The position numbers and the translations under genes are program-made. A stretch of 7,136 nucleotides of DNA from the NCBI GenBank assembly GCA_023381235.1, contig JAMCTV010000012.1, forward strand, positions 1-7,136. The letters are read 5' to 3'. Numbering within the stretch: position 1 is the first letter of the stretch; each line of letters opens with the position of its first letter. The stretch comes from Gammaproteobacteria bacterium. GTDB taxonomy: Bacteria > Pseudomonadota > Gammaproteobacteria > SURF-13. Positions 5,916-7,136 of the stretch are shown here, one piece after another. Under the pieces are notes generated by a model, which was given only the letters and a program-made list of their open reading frames with translations, was not told where the DNA came from and ran no database searches.

Positions 5916-6425
5916 CTACATGGTGCTTGCTATCAGTTTCTCCAGACGCAGCGCGGGGGCGTGGTCTTCATAGTAATCGGCGATCTGCCGCACAGGCTGG
6001 AAGCCATCCTTTTGATAAAGACGCAAGGCGGGGGCGTTGTCGGTGCGCACTTCGAGGCTCAGGCGCTGACAGCCGCGTCGCATGGCGGCCTGTTCGGCGT
6101 GATGGAGCAGCGCGCGCGCGATGCCCCGGCCTTGATAACGGGGATGAACGATGAGGGAGTAGAGCCGCGCCTGGGCTGAATTGCGCCGGTAGAGCAGCAC
6201 CGTATTGCCCGCCACACACCCCGCCTCTTCATACACCCACACTTCGGCGCTGCCGCCTTGCAGCAGACGGCGGAAACTTTGCCGCGACAGCCGGTCGCCG
6301 GGAAAGTGGCGCTCCAGCGCAATCAAGGCGTCGAGATCAGTGAGCCGCGCGGCGCGTATTCCCGCGCCGCCCTCATCAGTCTGTAGCTCTACGCCGCCGG
6401 ACGCGGCATGTTCAGCCTTGAGCAC
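5916..6425 (-). CDS. GNAT-family N-acetyltransferase (substrate unknown)
   Basis: A soluble acetyltransferase of about 169 residues using acetyl-CoA. The fold begins at IRAARLTDLDALIALERHF (residues 23-41). Motif A is LIVHPRYQGRGIARALL, with the CoA pyrophosphate loop QGRGIA at 98-103. Motif B, NAPALRLYQKDGF (131-143), contains Tyr138 in the position of the usual general acid. The layout resembles RimI-like enzymes, but I cannot name a substrate. The start is uncertain: a GTG at 6423-6425 overlaps the preceding DUF2156 gene by 14 bases, while a TTG at 6453-6455 would overlap it by 44 bases. Neither has a good ribosome binding site. I prefer the GTG because the overlap is smaller. The first 22 or so residues precede the recognised fold. 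The overlap implies co-transcription with the upstream DUF2156 gene. The stop is TAG at 5916-5918. Confidence 0.82.
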   Translation of the reverse strand: MLKAEHAASGGVELQTDEGGAGIRAARLTDLDALIALERHFPGDRLSRQSFRRLLQGGSAEVWVYEEAGCVAGNTVLLYRRNSAQARLYSLIVHPRYQGRGIARALLHHAEQAAMRRGCQRLSLEVRTDNAPALRLYQKDGFQPVRQIADYYEDHAPALRLEKLIASTM

Positions 6426-7136
6426 TGTAACGGCTGAGGGTGAACTTTTCGCCAAACAGCGCCGGGCGGTAGCTCATCTTCACCTTGCGCAGGTTTTCCA
6501 GGCCCAGATCGTCACCGACGTTGATGAAGGTGCAGTCGCGGTAGGTCTTGGCGAATTCGCGGAACAGGTATTGCGCCGACCCCTGGATGGTGAAGTTGGT
6601 TTTTTCCACCAGTACGCTGGCCACGTCCGGCGTGATGCGCTCGCCGAAGGTGAAGCCTTCGATGCGCCCGCCGATGACGAGGCACAGGCCGTCCAGTTGC
6701 AGGTGGTCGTAGTGCTCCAGCGCGCGGTTGATGGCGGTGCGCTCCAGTTCCGCGGTCTTAGGCGCATCCGTCTCTGCAGCCAGCGGTTGACGAGGTCGCG
6801 GATGCCGTCCCAGTGCTCGCGCCCGACCGGCTCCATGCGGTGATCGGGATAGCTGCGCCGGAACTGGTTGATCTCGTTGCGCTTGGTCTTGTAGGCGTTG
6901 CCCTTGAGTTCGATCAGGTCGGAGGTGGTGTAGATGTAATCCGGCAGCGCGCGCTCCACCAGCCAGTCATGGGTCACGGCGGGGAACGGGGTGTCCTGCT
7001 CCAGATTCAGCACCTGGAGAAAATCGCGGTACACGAACTCGACCCTGCCGAGCCAGGGCGTGGCGTTGTAGCCGTCCATGATCTCGAAGCAGGCGGCGAG
7101 CGCGCCAGGCTGGTCCTGCGGCGCGCCGAGCGGCGG
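6412..7136 (-). pseudogene. DUF2156 (LPG synthase C-terminal-like) gene, partial and frameshifted
   Basis: A GNAT-fold protein of the DUF2156 family, related to the catalytic domain of MprF lysyl-phosphatidylglycerol synthases; the true substrate is unknown. The frame is open to the right edge (residues before MDGYNATPW continue as LAACFEI), so the start is outside the window. The first frame gives the family segment DLIELKGNAYKTKRNEINQF and runs in register to RDLVNRWLQ (to 6774). The conserved reading then continues in another frame from 6771: TDAPKTAELERTAINRALEH, VEKTNFTIQGSAQYLF, INVGDDLGLENLRKVKMSYR, stop TGA 6412-6414. Adding one base at 6772-6776 restores LQETDAPK and joins both halves, so this is a one-base loss rather than two genes. 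About 240 residues are visible. No other lesion was seen, so either a recent inactivating mutation or a base-calling error is possible. It overlaps the GNAT gene downstream. Confidence 0.8.

Noticed and set aside
6205..6843. A 212-codon open frame on the + strand across the GNAT and DUF2156 genes
   Set aside because: It crosses two recognisable - strand genes, has no ribosome binding site or domain, and is compositionally a shadow.
6480..7079. A stand-alone 199-residue gene starting at MDGYNATPW
   Set aside because: The frame continues to the window edge with DUF2156-like sequence, and its last 80 or so residues are out-of-frame translation after the frameshift.

Overview
The window looks like chromosomal DNA from a Gram-negative proteobacterium, most likely beta- or gamma-proteobacterial. 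The support is an AmpG-type muropeptide permease, a metX-metW pair, an EttA-type ABC-F protein, a cytochrome-porin with a signal peptide and a C-terminal Phe typical of outer-membrane barrels, and an FNR/Anr-type operator. The DNA is GC-rich and densely coded. No rRNA, tRNA, CRISPR array, insertion sequence or phage gene was seen, and no stretch longer than 300 bases lacks a gene.

Layout, left to right. (1) Positions 3-449, + strand: the 3' part of ampG (cell-wall recycling), cut by the window edge. (2) Positions 450-628: an intergenic control region with a perfect FNR-family box, TTGAT-N4-ATCAA, placed exactly where a class II FNR-activated promoter needs it, followed by a 5' UTR with a GC-rich hairpin and a strong ribosome binding site. 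(3) Positions 629-1930, + strand: a secreted protein with a single CXXCH haem motif followed by an outer-membrane beta-barrel, that is, a Cyc2-like fused monohaem cytochrome-porin. It ends at a perfect palindromic terminator. (4) Positions 1978-3752, - strand: metX and metW, overlapping as TAATG, for the homoserine acylation step of methionine synthesis. (5) Positions 3837-4107, - strand: a broken HicBA toxin-antitoxin module. The hicB antitoxin core remains, fused at a deletion junction to an out-of-frame 34-residue C-terminal remnant of hicA. (6) Positions 4166-5836, - strand: ettA, a translation-regulating ABC-F ATPase. (7) Positions 5916-6425, - strand: a GNAT acetyltransferase overlapping the end of the next gene. 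(8) Positions 6412-7136, - strand: a DUF2156 (phosphatidylglycerol lysyltransferase C-terminal-like) gene, cut by the right edge and carrying a one-base frameshift near 6772-6776.

Most genes here are housekeeping: wall recycling, methionine, translation and acetylation. The accessory element that stands out is the single-gene transcription unit at 507-1969: an oxygen- or NO-responsive promoter, a cytochrome-porin and its own terminator. It suggests outer-membrane electron transfer switched on when oxygen is low. That is an inference from one operator and one domain architecture; the electron donor and the periplasmic partner are not visible. Two decayed loci, hicBA and the DUF2156 gene, show gene loss or, for the second, possibly a base-calling error.
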